From Betaproteobacteria bacterium (lineage in GTDB: Bacteria; Pseudomonadota; Gammaproteobacteria; Burkholderiales; SG8-41): 48,861 bases of DNA. The notes under the pieces are model-generated. The model did not search any database. It was not told the origin of the DNA and worked only from the letters and a program-made list of their open reading frames with translations. The stretch covers positions 1-48,861 of the forward strand of contig VGIF01000004.1 in NCBI GenBank assembly GCA_016868015.1. The letters are read 5' to 3'. Shown one piece after another: positions 25,032 to 34,126 of this stretch (position 1 is its first letter; each line of letters opens with the position of its first letter). The translations under genes were made by a program, and so were the position numbers.

Positions 25032-25547
25032 TTATTTGCCGCGATAGCGCCGCGCCGCCCTCGCCTCGCGCGCCTTACCCGGCAGCGGCAACGCGGTTTT
25101 GTATTTGACTTGTTTGAGCGCAAAGCTCGAACGAATGTTCGACACGCCGGGTATCTTCGCCAGGTAATCGACGATAAAACGTTCCAGCGACGGCATGTCC
25201 GGCACCACCACGCGCAGCAAATAATCCGAGTCACCGGTCATCAAATAACACTCCATCACTTCTTCGCGCGCCAGCACCGAGCTTTCAAACGTATCGAGCG
25301 CATTGCGCATTTGTTTTTCCAGGCTGACATTGATGAACACACTCACCGTAAGCCCGAGTTTTAGCGGATCGAGCAGCGACACATAGCGCTGAATCAGCCC
25401 CGCGCGCTCCAATTCGCGCACGCGGCGCAGACACGGCGAGGGCGACAAAAACACCTTCGCCGCCAGATCGCTGTTGGAAATGCGCGCATCCGCCTGCAGC
25501 GCGGCAAGGATGCGCCAGTCGGTGTCGTCGAGGGTAAGGCTGGGCAT
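25032..25547 (-). CDS. Lrp/AsnC-family transcriptional regulator
   Basis: 171 residues. N-terminal winged [45 protein letters not shown], then the RAM effector domain [14 protein letters not shown] to [16 protein letters not shown]. Binds DNA and usually an amino acid as effector. It is 64 bases downstream of the E2 gene and in the same direction, so it may be read with the dehydrogenase operon. The basic C-terminal tail [14 protein letters not shown] is longer than normal. Confidence 0.92.
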   Translation of the reverse strand: MPSLTLDDTDWRILAALQADARISNSDLAAKVFLSPSPCLRRVRELERAGLIQRYVSLLDPLKLGLTVSVFINVSLEKQMRNALDTFESSVLAREEVMECYLMTGDSDYLLRVVVPDMPSLERFIVDYLAKIPGVSNIRSSFALKQVKYKTALPLPGKAREARAARRYRGK

Positions 25548-25611
25548 ATTTTTGCTTTAACGTGGGTGCGGACGCAATCTTATTGCCTAAAACTCGAACA
25601 CCGCAAGCCAA

Positions 25612-26715
25612 TCACGTTGCGCGCTGCAAATCCTCGATCACCACATTCAAAAACCGCCCCGCCTCGCCGCCCGCCACGGCGCGATGATCGAAGGTAAGCG
25701 ACAGCGGCAGCACGCGGTGCACCACCGGCTTGCCCTCGGCCGCCACCACTTCTTGGCGGATTTTGCCCGCGCCGAGGATCGCCACCGTCGGCGGCACCAC
25801 CACCGGCGAGGCATAACGCCCGGCGATGGTGCCGTAGTTGGACAGCGTGATGGTGTTGCCGCGCAAATCTTCCGGCGGCACCTTGCGCGCGCGCGCATCG
25901 CGCAGCAAGCGATGCAAGCCTTGTTTTAAGTCTTCCGCGTCGCGCTCGCCGACGTTGCGCAACACCGGCACCAGCAAGCCGTCGGGCGTATCCACCGCGA
26001 TGCCCAGATCGACTTTTTTCAACACCCAGCGCCCGGCTTTTTCGTGGTCGTACCAGGCGTTTAACGCGGGCTCGGCTTTGCACGCGGCCACCATGGCGCG
26101 TATCAAACGCAGTATCACCGGTGTGTGCGTGGGCCAGGCGTCGATGTCGGCGTCATCCATGATGGTGGCCGACGCCACCTCGGCGTTGGCGAGTGTCATG
26201 TTCCGCGCCATGGCGCGGCGGATGCCGCGTAAGAGTTCGATCGGCCCTGCCTCCGCCAGCACACGCGCGGCGCGCTGCACGTCGTTGGCGGTGATCAAAC
26301 CGTCGGCGCCGGTGGGTGTCACCATCGACAAATCGACGTTAAGCTTGCGCGCGAGCGCGCGCACCGCGGGTGTGGCTTTGATACCGGCAGTGGTGGGCGC
26401 GGGCGCCGCCGGCGCGGCCGTCACCACGTTTTGCCCCGCTTCGACCACGCCCACCACGGTGCCGGTGTCCGCCGATGCACCTTCGCCTTCAAACGCCACC
26501 AGCGGCGCGTTCAGATGCGCAATGTCGCCGGGGTTGCCATAGAGTTTGACGATCTTGCCCGCGTACGGCGCGGGGATGTCGACGATCGCCTTCGCCGTTT
26601 CCACCGACACCAGCGGTTGATCGACCGCGACGGTGTCGCCGGCGGCAACGTGCCACTTGACGATTTCGGCTTCTTGCAAACCTTCGCCTAAGTCCGGAAG
26701 TTTGAATATTTTCAT
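25612..26715 (-). CDS. Dihydrolipoamide acyltransferase (E2) of a 2-oxoacid dehydrogenase
   Basis: 367 residues. One lipoyl domain with the acceptor lysine in VETAKAIVDIPAPY, a peripheral subunit-binding domain ATPAVRALARKLNVDLSMV, and the acyltransferase core. The catalytic segment reads LTFDHRAVAGGEAGRFL: the histidine is present, but the aspartate of the common HRxxDG form is alanine. Related proteobacterial E2s with a GGEA tail also depart from DG, so this need not be inactivating. Works with E1alpha/E1beta encoded just upstream; no E3 gene is in the window. Its ATG lies at the edge of repeat copy F, with no clear Shine-Dalgarno sequence. Confidence 0.9.
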   Translation of the reverse strand: MKIFKLPDLGEGLQEAEIVKWHVAAGDTVAVDQPLVSVETAKAIVDIPAPYAGKIVKLYGNPGDIAHLNAPLVAFEGEGASADTGTVVGVVEAGQNVVTAAPAAPAPTTAGIKATPAVRALARKLNVDLSMVTPTGADGLITANDVQRAARVLAEAGPIELLRGIRRAMARNMTLANAEVASATIMDDADIDAWPTHTPVILRLIRAMVAACKAEPALNAWYDHEKAGRWVLKKVDLGIAVDTPDGLLVPVLRNVGERDAEDLKQGLHRLLRDARARKVPPEDLRGNTITLSNYGTIAGRYASPVVVPPTVAILGAGKIRQEVVAAEGKPVVHRVLPLSLTFDHRAVAGGEAGRFLNVVIEDLQRAT

Positions 26716-26740
26716 AAGTATTTGATTTTATTGAATATTA
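26715..26740 (+). repeat. AT-rich dispersed repeat, copy F (fills E1beta-E2 spacer)
   Basis: Plus-strand TAAGTATTTGATTTTATTG then AATATTA. The copy spans the whole space between the E1beta stop (26738-26740) and the E2 start (26713-26715), touching both codons. It is antisense to the operon. The 22-base spacer has no purine-rich ribosome site. Confidence 0.85.
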
Positions 26741-27718
26741 TGAAAACGCTAAAACTTGCTTCACCGCCGCAACAATGCGTGCCTTATCCGGCATATAGCG
26801 CTGCTCCAGCTTCGCCAGCGGCACGACGGTGTCATACCCGGTGACGCGCCGCACCGGCGCCAGCAAATTGAGCAAACCTTCTTCCGCGAGATTGGCGGCG
26901 ATTTCCGATGCGAAGCCGCAACTGCGCGGCGCTTCACTGACGATCACGCAGCGCCCGGTGCGCGCCACCGAGGCTAAGATGGTTTCCATGTCGAGCGGCT
27001 TGAGCGTCACGACATCGATCACTTCCGCCACCACGCCTTCTTCCGCCAACGCATCGGCCGCGGCGAGCGTTTCGTGCACCATGCCGCCCCAGGTCACCAG
27101 CGTGATGTCGGTGCCTTCGCGCAGCGTCACGCATTGATCCAACACGGCGGCAACGCCGTTGTCGGCGACTTCTTCCTTGAACAAACGATAAAGCCGCGTC
27201 GGTTCGAGCACGATCACCGGATCGGGGTCGCGCATCGCCGCCAGCAGCAAACCATACGCGCGCTGCGGCGACGAGGGATACACCACGCGGATGCCGGGGA
27301 TATGCGCGAACATCGCTTCCGGGCTTTCCGAGTGATGCTCCGGCGCGTGGATGCCCGCGCCGCACGGCGTGCGCAGCACCATTGGGCAAGTGAGCCGCCC
27401 CTGCGTGCGATGGCGCATGCGCCCGGCGTGATTCAAAATCTGATCGATCACGGTGTAGCCGAAACCGGAGAATTGAATTTCGGCGACGGGCTTTAAACCT
27501 TCAGCGGCCATGCCGATCGCCATGCCGGCGATCAGCCCCTCGGCGAGCGGGGTGTCGATCACACGCTCCTTGCCAAAGCGCTTAAGCAAGCCGAGCGTTG
27601 CACGGAATACGCCGCCGTCGACACCGACGTCTTCGCCCAGCACCACCACATCGTTATCGCGCGCCATTTCGTGCGCGAGCGCGAGGTTGATGGCCTCGAT
27701 CAGCGTGATGGCGGCCAT
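26738..27718 (-). CDS. Pyruvate/2-oxoacid dehydrogenase E1 beta subunit
   Basis: 326 residues of the heterotetrameric E1 beta family, which completes the ThDP site with E1alpha. Family phrases: INLALAHEMARDNDVVVLGEDVGVDGGVFRAT, EGLIAGMAIGMAAEGLKPVAEIQF, and HHSESPEAMFAHIPGIRVVYPSSP. The C-terminal transketolase domain includes VTWGGMVHETLAAAD and VSEAPRSCGFASEIAA. Substrate could be pyruvate, acetoin or branched-chain 2-oxoacids; sequence phrases alone do not settle it. Start is three bases after the E1alpha stop. Confidence 0.92.
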   Translation of the reverse strand: MAAITLIEAINLALAHEMARDNDVVVLGEDVGVDGGVFRATLGLLKRFGKERVIDTPLAEGLIAGMAIGMAAEGLKPVAEIQFSGFGYTVIDQILNHAGRMRHRTQGRLTCPMVLRTPCGAGIHAPEHHSESPEAMFAHIPGIRVVYPSSPQRAYGLLLAAMRDPDPVIVLEPTRLYRLFKEEVADNGVAAVLDQCVTLREGTDITLVTWGGMVHETLAAADALAEEGVVAEVIDVVTLKPLDMETILASVARTGRCVIVSEAPRSCGFASEIAANLAEEGLLNLLAPVRRVTGYDTVVPLAKLEQRYMPDKARIVAAVKQVLAFS

Positions 27719-27721
27719 GCG

Positions 27722-28789
27722 CTAGATCTCCTCGCCCAAGGCTTCGGCGCGCTGCTTCGCCAACACCGCCGGCCACACCGCGTAATGATGATCGAACATC
27801 TGCGCGGGCCGCGGTGGCGGTGTGTCGAGATACGCCCGCACCGCGGTTTGCACCGTGTCGTTGCAATCCTTCAACAACGCTTCCTCGCGCGCCTTGTCCC
27901 AGGCGCCGCGCTCGGTAAGATGCGCCCGCAACCGCGCCACCGGGTCGAGCTTCCACGCGGCGGCCACTTCATCCGCGCTGCGATACCGCGTGGCATCATC
28001 CGCCGTGGTGTGATCCGACAAGCGATAGGTCAGCGCTTCAATCAGCGTCGGCCCGCCGCCCGCGCGCGCTTTTGCCAAGGCTTCATCCAGCACCTGGCGC
28101 AGCACGATCACATCGTTGCCATCGACTTGCAGCCCCGGCAGGCCGCCGGCAATCGCCTTTTGCGCCAGTGTTTCACAGGCACTCTGATGCGCGCGCGGCA
28201 GCGAAATCGCCCACTGGTTGTTGCTGACCACAAACACGATCGGCAGTTGCCACACGCCCGCGGCGTTTAGCCCCTCGTAAAAATCGCCCTTGGACGTCGC
28301 GCCATCACCCAAGGTGCACACCACGGCGCGATCTTGTTTGCGTAGCTTCATCGCGTAGGCCGCGCCCACCGCGTGCGTGCACTGCGCGGCGATGGTGACG
28401 CATATCGGAAAATCGCCGCGCGCGCCGGAGAAATTACTGCCGCGCTCATCGCCCGACCAATACAAAAACAGTTCGCGTAGCGTCACGCCGCGCATCCATT
28501 GCGCGCCGTTTTCGCGATAGGTCATCAGCAACACATCATCGGGCCGCATCGCCGAGCCGATGGCGGCGTTCACCGCCTCCTGCCCGATCAGCGGCGCGAA
28601 GGTGCCCAGTTGTCCGGTGCGCTGCAGCGCCACCGCCTTGGCATCGTACGCGCGCATCAGCACCATCGAGCGATACAGCGCCACCAGCGCGGCGGCGTCC
28701 TCGGCGAACGCCGGCAACGGCGCCAGCGCTTTGCCGTGTTCATCCAAAAACTGCCGGCGTTCGATCTCAAAACGGGCGACGATGTTCAC
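27722..28789 (-). CDS. Pyruvate/2-oxoacid dehydrogenase E1 alpha subunit
   Basis: 355 residues. ThDP/magnesium motif GDGATSKGDFYEGLNAAGVW ending in SNNQWAIS, preceded by ALQRTGQLGTFAPLIGQEA and QCTHAVGAAYAMKLR. The phosphorylation-loop region LIEALTYRLSDHTTADD is typical of this class. A GTG at 28789 (VNIVARFEIERR) with GGGAGG nine bases upstream is chosen over the tracked 28939 start, because it gives the family length. First gene of an E1alpha-E1beta-E2 operon and divergent from aceE by 170 bases. Confidence 0.9.
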   Translation of the reverse strand: MNIVARFEIERRQFLDEHGKALAPLPAFAEDAAALVALYRSMVLMRAYDAKAVALQRTGQLGTFAPLIGQEAVNAAIGSAMRPDDVLLMTYRENGAQWMRGVTLRELFLYWSGDERGSNFSGARGDFPICVTIAAQCTHAVGAAYAMKLRKQDRAVVCTLGDGATSKGDFYEGLNAAGVWQLPIVFVVSNNQWAISLPRAHQSACETLAQKAIAGGLPGLQVDGNDVIVLRQVLDEALAKARAGGGPTLIEALTYRLSDHTTADDATRYRSADEVAAAWKLDPVARLRAHLTERGAWDKAREEALLKDCNDTVQTAVRAYLDTPPPRPAQMFDHHYAVWPAVLAKQRAEALGEEI

Positions 28790-28959
28790 GTTCGGGAACC
28801 TCCCACGCACGACACAGCCCCAATCTAGCGGCATTTTTTTGCGCAACGCTTGATTTTTCGCAATTTTATTGCCGAAACTTCCCGTTGGACTGCCCAATTC
28901 GCAATCCGTTCCCTGGGCAGACTGGATACCATGTCGCATCCCAATTCGGTCATCAACGC

Positions 28960-31620
28960 ATGAACTACCCCGCCGACCCCGATCCGCAAGAAACCCGTGA
29001 ATGGGTGCAATCGCTGCAATCGCTGATCACTCACGAAGGTGAAGCGCGTGCGGAATTCATTTTGCAGCAGTTGTTCGACATCGCGCGCCGCAGTTGCCGC
29101 GGCCTCAAATTTAACGCGACCACCGCTTACACCAACACCATCCCGCTCGCCGAGCAGCCGCCCTACCCCGGCGATCTGGCGCTCGAAGAACGCATTACCG
29201 CGCTGGTGCGCTGGAACGCGCTGGCAATGGTGGTGCGCGCCAATCGCGATCATCCGGAACTTGGCGGCCACATCGCCACTTACGCTTCGGCCGCGGATTT
29301 GTTCGAAGTGGGGCTGAATCATTTTTTCCGCGCCGGGCCCGATGGCGATCTGGTTTATTTTCAGCCGCATTGCTCCACCGGCATTTACGCGCGCGCTTAT
29401 CTCGAAGGGCGTTTGACCGAAGAACAGTTGATGAAATACCGGCAAGAAACGCGCGGCGGCGGTTTGTCGTCTTACCCGCATCCGTGGCTGATGCCGGATT
29501 TTTGGCAGTTCCCCAATGCCTCTATGGGCCTGGGGCCGATCAACGCGATTTATCAAGCGCGCTTTATGCGCTACCTCGAAGATCGCGGCATGAGCGCGCG
29601 CCCCGCCGCCGACCGCAAGGTGTGGGCCATTGTCGGCGACGGCGAGATGGACGAGCCCGAATCGCTCGCCGGTTTATCGCTCGCCGCGCGCGAGCGGCTC
29701 GACAATTTGATCTTCGTCGTCAACTGCAATCTGCAGCGGCTCGATGGCCCGGTGCGCGGCAACGGCTCGATTATTCAAGAACTCGAAGGTCTGTTCACCG
29801 GCGCCGGCTGGAACGTGATCAAGGTGCTGTGGGGCAGCGATTGGGATGCGCTGTTCGCGCGCGACCGCGACGGCATTCTGCTCAAACGCCTGCATGAAAC
29901 GGTCGATGGCGAGCTACAAAAATACGCCGCCACCGACGGGCGTTTTAACCGCGAACATTTTTTTAATAAATATCCGGAGCTGCAAGCGCTGGTCGCCGAT
30001 TTGTCCGACGCCGACATCGACCGCCTGCGCCGCGGCGGCCACGACCCGATCAAAATTTATTCGGCCTATCATGCCGCGACGCGCACGCGCGGCCGGCCGA
30101 CGGTGATCCTCGCCCAAACTAAAAAAGGCTACGGCATGGGCCACTGGGGCCAGGGCAAGATGACCGCGCACCAAGCCAAAAAACTCGAAACCGATGCGCT
30201 GCTGGCGTTTCGCGACCGTTTTGCGTTGCCGATTTCGGACGCCGACGTCGCCGCGCTGAAGTTTTACAAACCCGCCGAGGATTCGCACGAGCTCAAATAC
30301 CTGCGAGCGCGGCGCAAGGCGCTGGGCGGCGCGATGCCCGCGCGCTCGCGCGGCGTGGCCGCGTTGCCGGCGCCCAAGCTTGATCTCTTCGCACGTGTGC
30401 TCGAAGGCTCGCACGAGCGTGAAGAGTCAACCACGATGACCTTTGTCGCGCTGCTGTCGCAGTTGTTAAAACACAACGCGAATAACAATTTCGGCAAACA
30501 CGTGGTACCCATCGTCGCCGATGAGGCGCGCACCTTCGGCATGCAAACGCTGTTTCGCCAGTTCGCGATTTATTCGTCGGCGGGGCAAATGTACGAGCCC
30601 GAAGACCGCGACGAGTTGCTGTATTACAAAGAGGCGAAAAACGGCCAGATTCTCGAGGAAGGCATCACCGAGGCTGGCGCGATTTCATCGTGGATCGCCG
30701 CCGCTTGCGCCTACAGCGCGCATGGCGTGACCATGCTGCCGTTTTATATTTTTTATTCGATCTTCGGTTTTCAGCGCATCGCCGATTTGATCTGGGCGGC
30801 GAGCGACAGCCGCGCGCGCGGCTTTTTGATCGGCGCAACCTCCGGACGCACTACCCTCTCCGGCGAAGGCTTGCAGCATCAGGATGGATCGAGCCATGTG
30901 ATGGCCTCGACGTTTCCGAATTGCGTTTCATACGACCCCACCTACGGCTACGAACTCGCGGTGATGATTCAAGACGGCATGCGGCGCATGCTGGATGAGC
31001 AGGAGGACGTGTTTTATTACTTGACGGTTACCAATGAAAATTATCGAATGCCGGCGATGCCGAAAGATGCCGAGCCAGGCATCCTGCGCGGCATGTATTT
31101 GTTGAAATCTGGCGGCAAGCACAAACACCGCGTGCAGTTGATGGGCTGCGGTACCATCCTTCGCGAAGTGCTTGCGGCAGCCGAGGTGCTCGAAGCCGAA
31201 TACCAAATCGCCGCCGACGTGTGGAGCGTTACCAGCTTCACCGAGCTTGCACGCGACGGCACGGCGTGCGAGCGCTGGAATCGGCTGCATCCCGAAGCGC
31301 CGCCGCGCTTGACCTGGATCGAGCAACAGTTACGCGATCACGCAGGCCCCGTTGTCGCCGCCACGGATTACGTGCGCAACTATGCCGAGCCGATTCGCGC
31401 GTGGATCGATCGCCCTTATACCGTGCTCGGCACCGATGGCTTCGGCCGCAGCGACACGCGCGTGAATTTGCGGCGTTTTTTTGAAATCGATCGCGCGCAC
31501 ATTGCCGTGGCGGCATTAAAGGCACTCGCCGATCAGGAAGCGATCCCGGCCGCCACGGTCGCGGCCGCGATCGGGAAATTCGGCATCGACGTTGAAGCCA
31601 CGGCACCGTGGCTGGCGTAG
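28960..31620 (+). CDS. aceE: Pyruvate dehydrogenase E1, homodimeric type
   Basis: 886 residues, essentially the length of E. coli AceE (887). The protein decarboxylates pyruvate with ThDP and transfers the acetyl group to E2 lipoyl groups. Seen: an N-terminal E2-interaction region NYPADPDPQETREWVQSL, ISTYASAADLFEVG-like (HIATYASAADLFEVG), ThDP motif GDGEMDEPESLAGLS ending NCNLQRLDGPVRGN, and the second-half phrases QMYEPEDRDELLYYKEAK and SGRTTLSGEGLQHQDG. ATG at 28960 is used. No aceF or lpd follows; instead the heteromeric E1-E2 operon lies divergently upstream. A weak degenerate AT-rich repeat may be in the shared promoter region. Confidence 0.95.
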   Translation: MNYPADPDPQETREWVQSLQSLITHEGEARAEFILQQLFDIARRSCRGLKFNATTAYTNTIPLAEQPPYPGDLALEERITALVRWNALAMVVRANRDHPELGGHIATYASAADLFEVGLNHFFRAGPDGDLVYFQPHCSTGIYARAYLEGRLTEEQLMKYRQETRGGGLSSYPHPWLMPDFWQFPNASMGLGPINAIYQARFMRYLEDRGMSARPAADRKVWAIVGDGEMDEPESLAGLSLAARERLDNLIFVVNCNLQRLDGPVRGNGSIIQELEGLFTGAGWNVIKVLWGSDWDALFARDRDGILLKRLHETVDGELQKYAATDGRFNREHFFNKYPELQALVADLSDADIDRLRRGGHDPIKIYSAYHAATRTRGRPTVILAQTKKGYGMGHWGQGKMTAHQAKKLETDALLAFRDRFALPISDADVAALKFYKPAEDSHELKYLRARRKALGGAMPARSRGVAALPAPKLDLFARVLEGSHEREESTTMTFVALLSQLLKHNANNNFGKHVVPIVADEARTFGMQTLFRQFAIYSSAGQMYEPEDRDELLYYKEAKNGQILEEGITEAGAISSWIAAACAYSAHGVTMLPFYIFYSIFGFQRIADLIWAASDSRARGFLIGATSGRTTLSGEGLQHQDGSSHVMASTFPNCVSYDPTYGYELAVMIQDGMRRMLDEQEDVFYYLTVTNENYRMPAMPKDAEPGILRGMYLLKSGGKHKHRVQLMGCGTILREVLAAAEVLEAEYQIAADVWSVTSFTELARDGTACERWNRLHPEAPPRLTWIEQQLRDHAGPVVAATDYVRNYAEPIRAWIDRPYTVLGTDGFGRSDTRVNLRRFFEIDRAHIAVAALKALADQEAIPAATVAAAIGKFGIDVEATAPWLA

Positions 31621-31638
31621 CGCTGCGTCGGCGGGTTG

Positions 31639-32373
31639 CTACGCGTCTTGCCGATCGAGCCACTGCTCCAACTCGAGCAGATCCTTGACTGCCACCGGCG
31701 CGTCCGCACCGGTCCACGCGCCAGCGGCACGATTCATCCACACGCAGCGCAACCCCGCGGCGCGCGCCCCGCGCACATCGAGCTCGGCGTCATCGCCCAC
31801 GTGCACCACTTGTTCGGGCGCGCAATCGAGGCTGCGGCAAGCCAGATGAAACAACGCCGCCTCGGGCTTGCTCACGCCATGCACATGCGCAGAAATCGTG
31901 GCGCTGAAGAATTCGCCCAGGCCGATGCGCGCGACGTCGGCGTTGCCGTTGGTGAGTGAAGCGAGCGCATAACGGCGCTTGAGACGCGCGAGACTTGCGC
32001 GCACTTCGGGATACAGATCGACTTCGTTGCGCGCACTCATGTAGACGTGGAGCGCCTGCTCGATCAATGCCTGCGCGTGGGCACCGCTTAAGTTCGCCTG
32101 TTCGAACGCGGTGGTCAGCGCAAGCCGCCGCATGCGCAAAAAATCATGCCGGAGTTGCGGTTGCGCTTCGTAGATCGACATTCGCAGCGCGCGCAATTCG
32201 TTGATGGACCACATCGCCGCCACCGCCGGCGCATGCACTTGAAGCCATGCATGCGCGCGCTGCTCGGCGCGCACGAACGTGGGCGTGGCCGGCCACAGCG
32301 TGTCATCCAGATCGAGGGTAATGGCGCGTATGCGAGGCAAGAGCGTGAGTGCAGCGACGGAGCGAGGCGCCAT
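31639..32373 (-). CDS. HAD-superfamily hydrolase (YigB-like)
   Basis: 244 residues. HAD motif I ITLDLDDTLWPATP with both aspartates, a helical type-I cap, motif II LASLTNGNADV, motif III lysine in GVSKPEAALFHLA, and motif IV VHVGDDAELDVRGARAAG. These match the HAD-IA subclass, such as the FMN phosphatase YigB, often acting on flavin or sugar phosphates. Convergent with aceE, 18 bases away. AT-rich repeat copy G lies 54 bases upstream of the ATG. Confidence 0.88.
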   Translation of the reverse strand: MAPRSVAALTLLPRIRAITLDLDDTLWPATPTFVRAEQRAHAWLQVHAPAVAAMWSINELRALRMSIYEAQPQLRHDFLRMRRLALTTAFEQANLSGAHAQALIEQALHVYMSARNEVDLYPEVRASLARLKRRYALASLTNGNADVARIGLGEFFSATISAHVHGVSKPEAALFHLACRSLDCAPEQVVHVGDDAELDVRGARAAGLRCVWMNRAAGAWTGADAPVAVKDLLELEQWLDRQDA

Positions 32374-32426
32374 TTTACGGGCAGCGCGCGTTCGCAGAGT
32401 TTATCGAACGATATTGCGTCAAATTC

Positions 32427-32455
32427 ATAAGTATCTGATTTTAAACAATATTTTA
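32427..32455 (+). repeat. AT-rich dispersed repeat, copy G
   Basis: Plus-strand ATAAGTATCTGATTTTAAAC then AATATTTTA. It lies in the divergent spacer between the HAD gene and the 32593 gene. Shares the TTTAAACAATATTTT variant with copy J. Confidence 0.85.
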
Positions 32456-32592
32456 TTTCGGCTTACGGAGAGCCAACAAAGGCCGCGGGCACGCCAGCGA
32501 ATGCAGTTGCGGTTTAATATCGGCACACCCGTCAGCAAAAATTTTCAGGCCTCAACCTGCCGAGCAAGCAAAACCCAAGCGAAAGGACAACC

Positions 32593-33243
32593 ATGCCCGC
32601 TACCCCCTACGTCCGCGCCACGCAATCGATGGCGCCCGCCATCCCGCCCGTGCTGCAGCCACAACCGCCGATCGCGCCGATGATCCCGCCGCTGCATGTG
32701 GTCGACCTGATGACCGACGCCGGCTCGGCCGCGTTTGGTGCGGTGTGGCGCGGCAAAGAAGCGAAGTTGATCGAAGTGCCCGCGCTCGGCGACTCGCGCC
32801 CGGAATACAAAACCACGTACGACGTCGAACCGCACGCCGAGGTAGTAGGGTACGACGATTCGAAATGGGAACTGGTGCCGCCTACCGATCTGGGTGGCAG
32901 GCGCGGCGGCGGCCTGGTGTCATTCTTCTGGTATCGCACGACCTTGACGATACCCGCGAACGCCACCGGTTTTGACACCAAGGGCGCGAAAGCGGTGCTG
33001 CACGTCACCGTCGACGACTACGCCGAAGTGTGGGTGAATGGCGCGCTGCCGCGCGCCTCCGGCCGCCCAAGCCCGGCGGCGATCCAGGGCTTTAACATGC
33101 CCAACCGCGTCGTACTCGGCGATAGCGTAGTGTCGCCCGGCGATAAATTCGAAATCGCGGTGTTCGCCATCAACGGGCCGATCTCGGTGGCGCCGGCGAA
33201 TTTTTTGTGGTTTCGCGATGCGCGGGTGGAGTTTTTTCGGTGA
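32593..33243 (+). CDS. Galactose-binding-like (GH2 N-terminal-like) beta-sandwich protein
   Basis: 216 residues. A proline-rich N-terminus (about 35 residues) leads to a jelly-roll pattern seen in GH2 sugar-binding domains: WELVPPTDLGGRRGGGLVSFFWYRTTLTIP, then AVLHVTVDDYAEVWVNGALPR. No catalytic domain follows, so it is either a stand-alone carbohydrate-binding protein or a domain separated from an enzyme. No signal peptide is obvious. AAAGGA before the ATG. Confidence 0.65.
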   Translation: MPATPYVRATQSMAPAIPPVLQPQPPIAPMIPPLHVVDLMTDAGSAAFGAVWRGKEAKLIEVPALGDSRPEYKTTYDVEPHAEVVGYDDSKWELVPPTDLGGRRGGGLVSFFWYRTTLTIPANATGFDTKGAKAVLHVTVDDYAEVWVNGALPRASGRPSPAAIQGFNMPNRVVLGDSVVSPGDKFEIAVFAINGPISVAPANFLWFRDARVEFFR

Positions 33244-33271
33244 CGGCGCGGCCGCACACTGCGGCGGCGGG

Positions 33272-33565
33272 TCATGCCGCTTTTAGCTTGACCTTCGCAA
33301 CCTTACCTAGGTGGACACGCCGGCGCGCATGCCACAGATCGTAGCTGTATTGCATCGAAAGCCAACTCTCCGGCGTTCGCCCCAGTGATTTTGACAGCCG
33401 CAGCGCCATCTCCGGCGTCACCGCGCTCGAACCCTTCAAGATGCGGCTTAACGTCGAAGCGGCCACACCGAGCTTGAGCGCGAGCTCTCGGCCGCTCAAG
33501 CCATTCGGCTCCAGATAAACACGGATGATAAATTCTCCCGGATGCGGCGGGTTGTGCATGGCCAT
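33272..33565 (-). CDS. higA: HigA-family antitoxin
   Basis: 97 residues with an XRE-type HTH: HPGEFIIRVYLEPNGLSGRELALKLGVAASTLSRILKG, followed by MALRLSKSLGRTPESWLSMQ, the recognised HigA/VapI antitoxin pattern. It binds HigB and represses the operon. It lies after the toxin gene, the typical higBA order, with a one-base TAATG overlap. Confidence 0.92.
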   Translation of the reverse strand: MAMHNPPHPGEFIIRVYLEPNGLSGRELALKLGVAASTLSRILKGSSAVTPEMALRLSKSLGRTPESWLSMQYSYDLWHARRRVHLGKVAKVKLKAA

Positions 33566-33843
33566 TAGTGATAATCCTCGTAATCCAACAGGTAAGCGTC
33601 ACCATCCCTGAACTCGAAGGTCAGTCGCCAGTTCGCGCTCACCCAGATCGACCAGCGGCCCTTATCGCGCCCCTTCAAGGAGTGAAGGCGAAAACCGGGG
33701 ATATCCATATCCTCGATCTGTTGCGCGGTGTCCAAGGCGGCCAGTTGCATTCGGAGTCGAGTCGCATGATCGGGCCGGATGCCGGCGACGCTGCCGGACT
33801 CATAAAACCTGCGCAGCCCCTTATGCCGGAGTGTCTTGATCAC
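33565..33843 (-). CDS. higB: HigB-family RelE/ParE-like toxin
   Basis: 92 residues using GTG at 33843 (MIKTLRHKGL form), the common HigB length. RelE-fold marks: FYESGSVAGIRPDHATRLRMQL and GRDKGRWSIWVSANWRLTFEF with DYEDYH at the end. HigB is a ribosome-dependent mRNA interferase in characterised systems. The tracked TTG start only adds two residues. First gene of the pair, so the promoter should lie in 33850-33930. Confidence 0.9.
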   Translation of the reverse strand: MIKTLRHKGLRRFYESGSVAGIRPDHATRLRMQLAALDTAQQIEDMDIPGFRLHSLKGRDKGRWSIWVSANWRLTFEFRDGDAYLLDYEDYH

Positions 33844-33849
33844 GGCCAA

Positions 33850-34126
33850 TTATACTGTGTTGCGCAACACGCAACAAGCAGGGACAGGCGATGTAGGCGC
33901 GCACGCGACGGCGGCGCCCACGACACGCTTACTTACGGCCTGTATCTTCGTCGTTTAGGAACTCGCGATCCTTGATCGCTCAAGCGCCGCTCCTGCATGG
34001 CACCAAGGTGTATGGACAATTCCTTCGCCGGGACTTTAACCCGCTAGCTAAATTGCTTTTACTGCGAACTATTGCCCCCTACGAGTTCTTGGGTCGGCGC
34101 CAGTCGGCCCGATCAAGAGGTAGGCC
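33850..34126. other. Gene-free stretch between higB and the 34127 gene
   Basis: About 277 bases with no supported ORF. It holds a short AT-rich region before higB and mixed-composition sequence with lower GC than the surroundings. I find no convincing operator, terminator or repeat in it. Confidence 0.5.
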
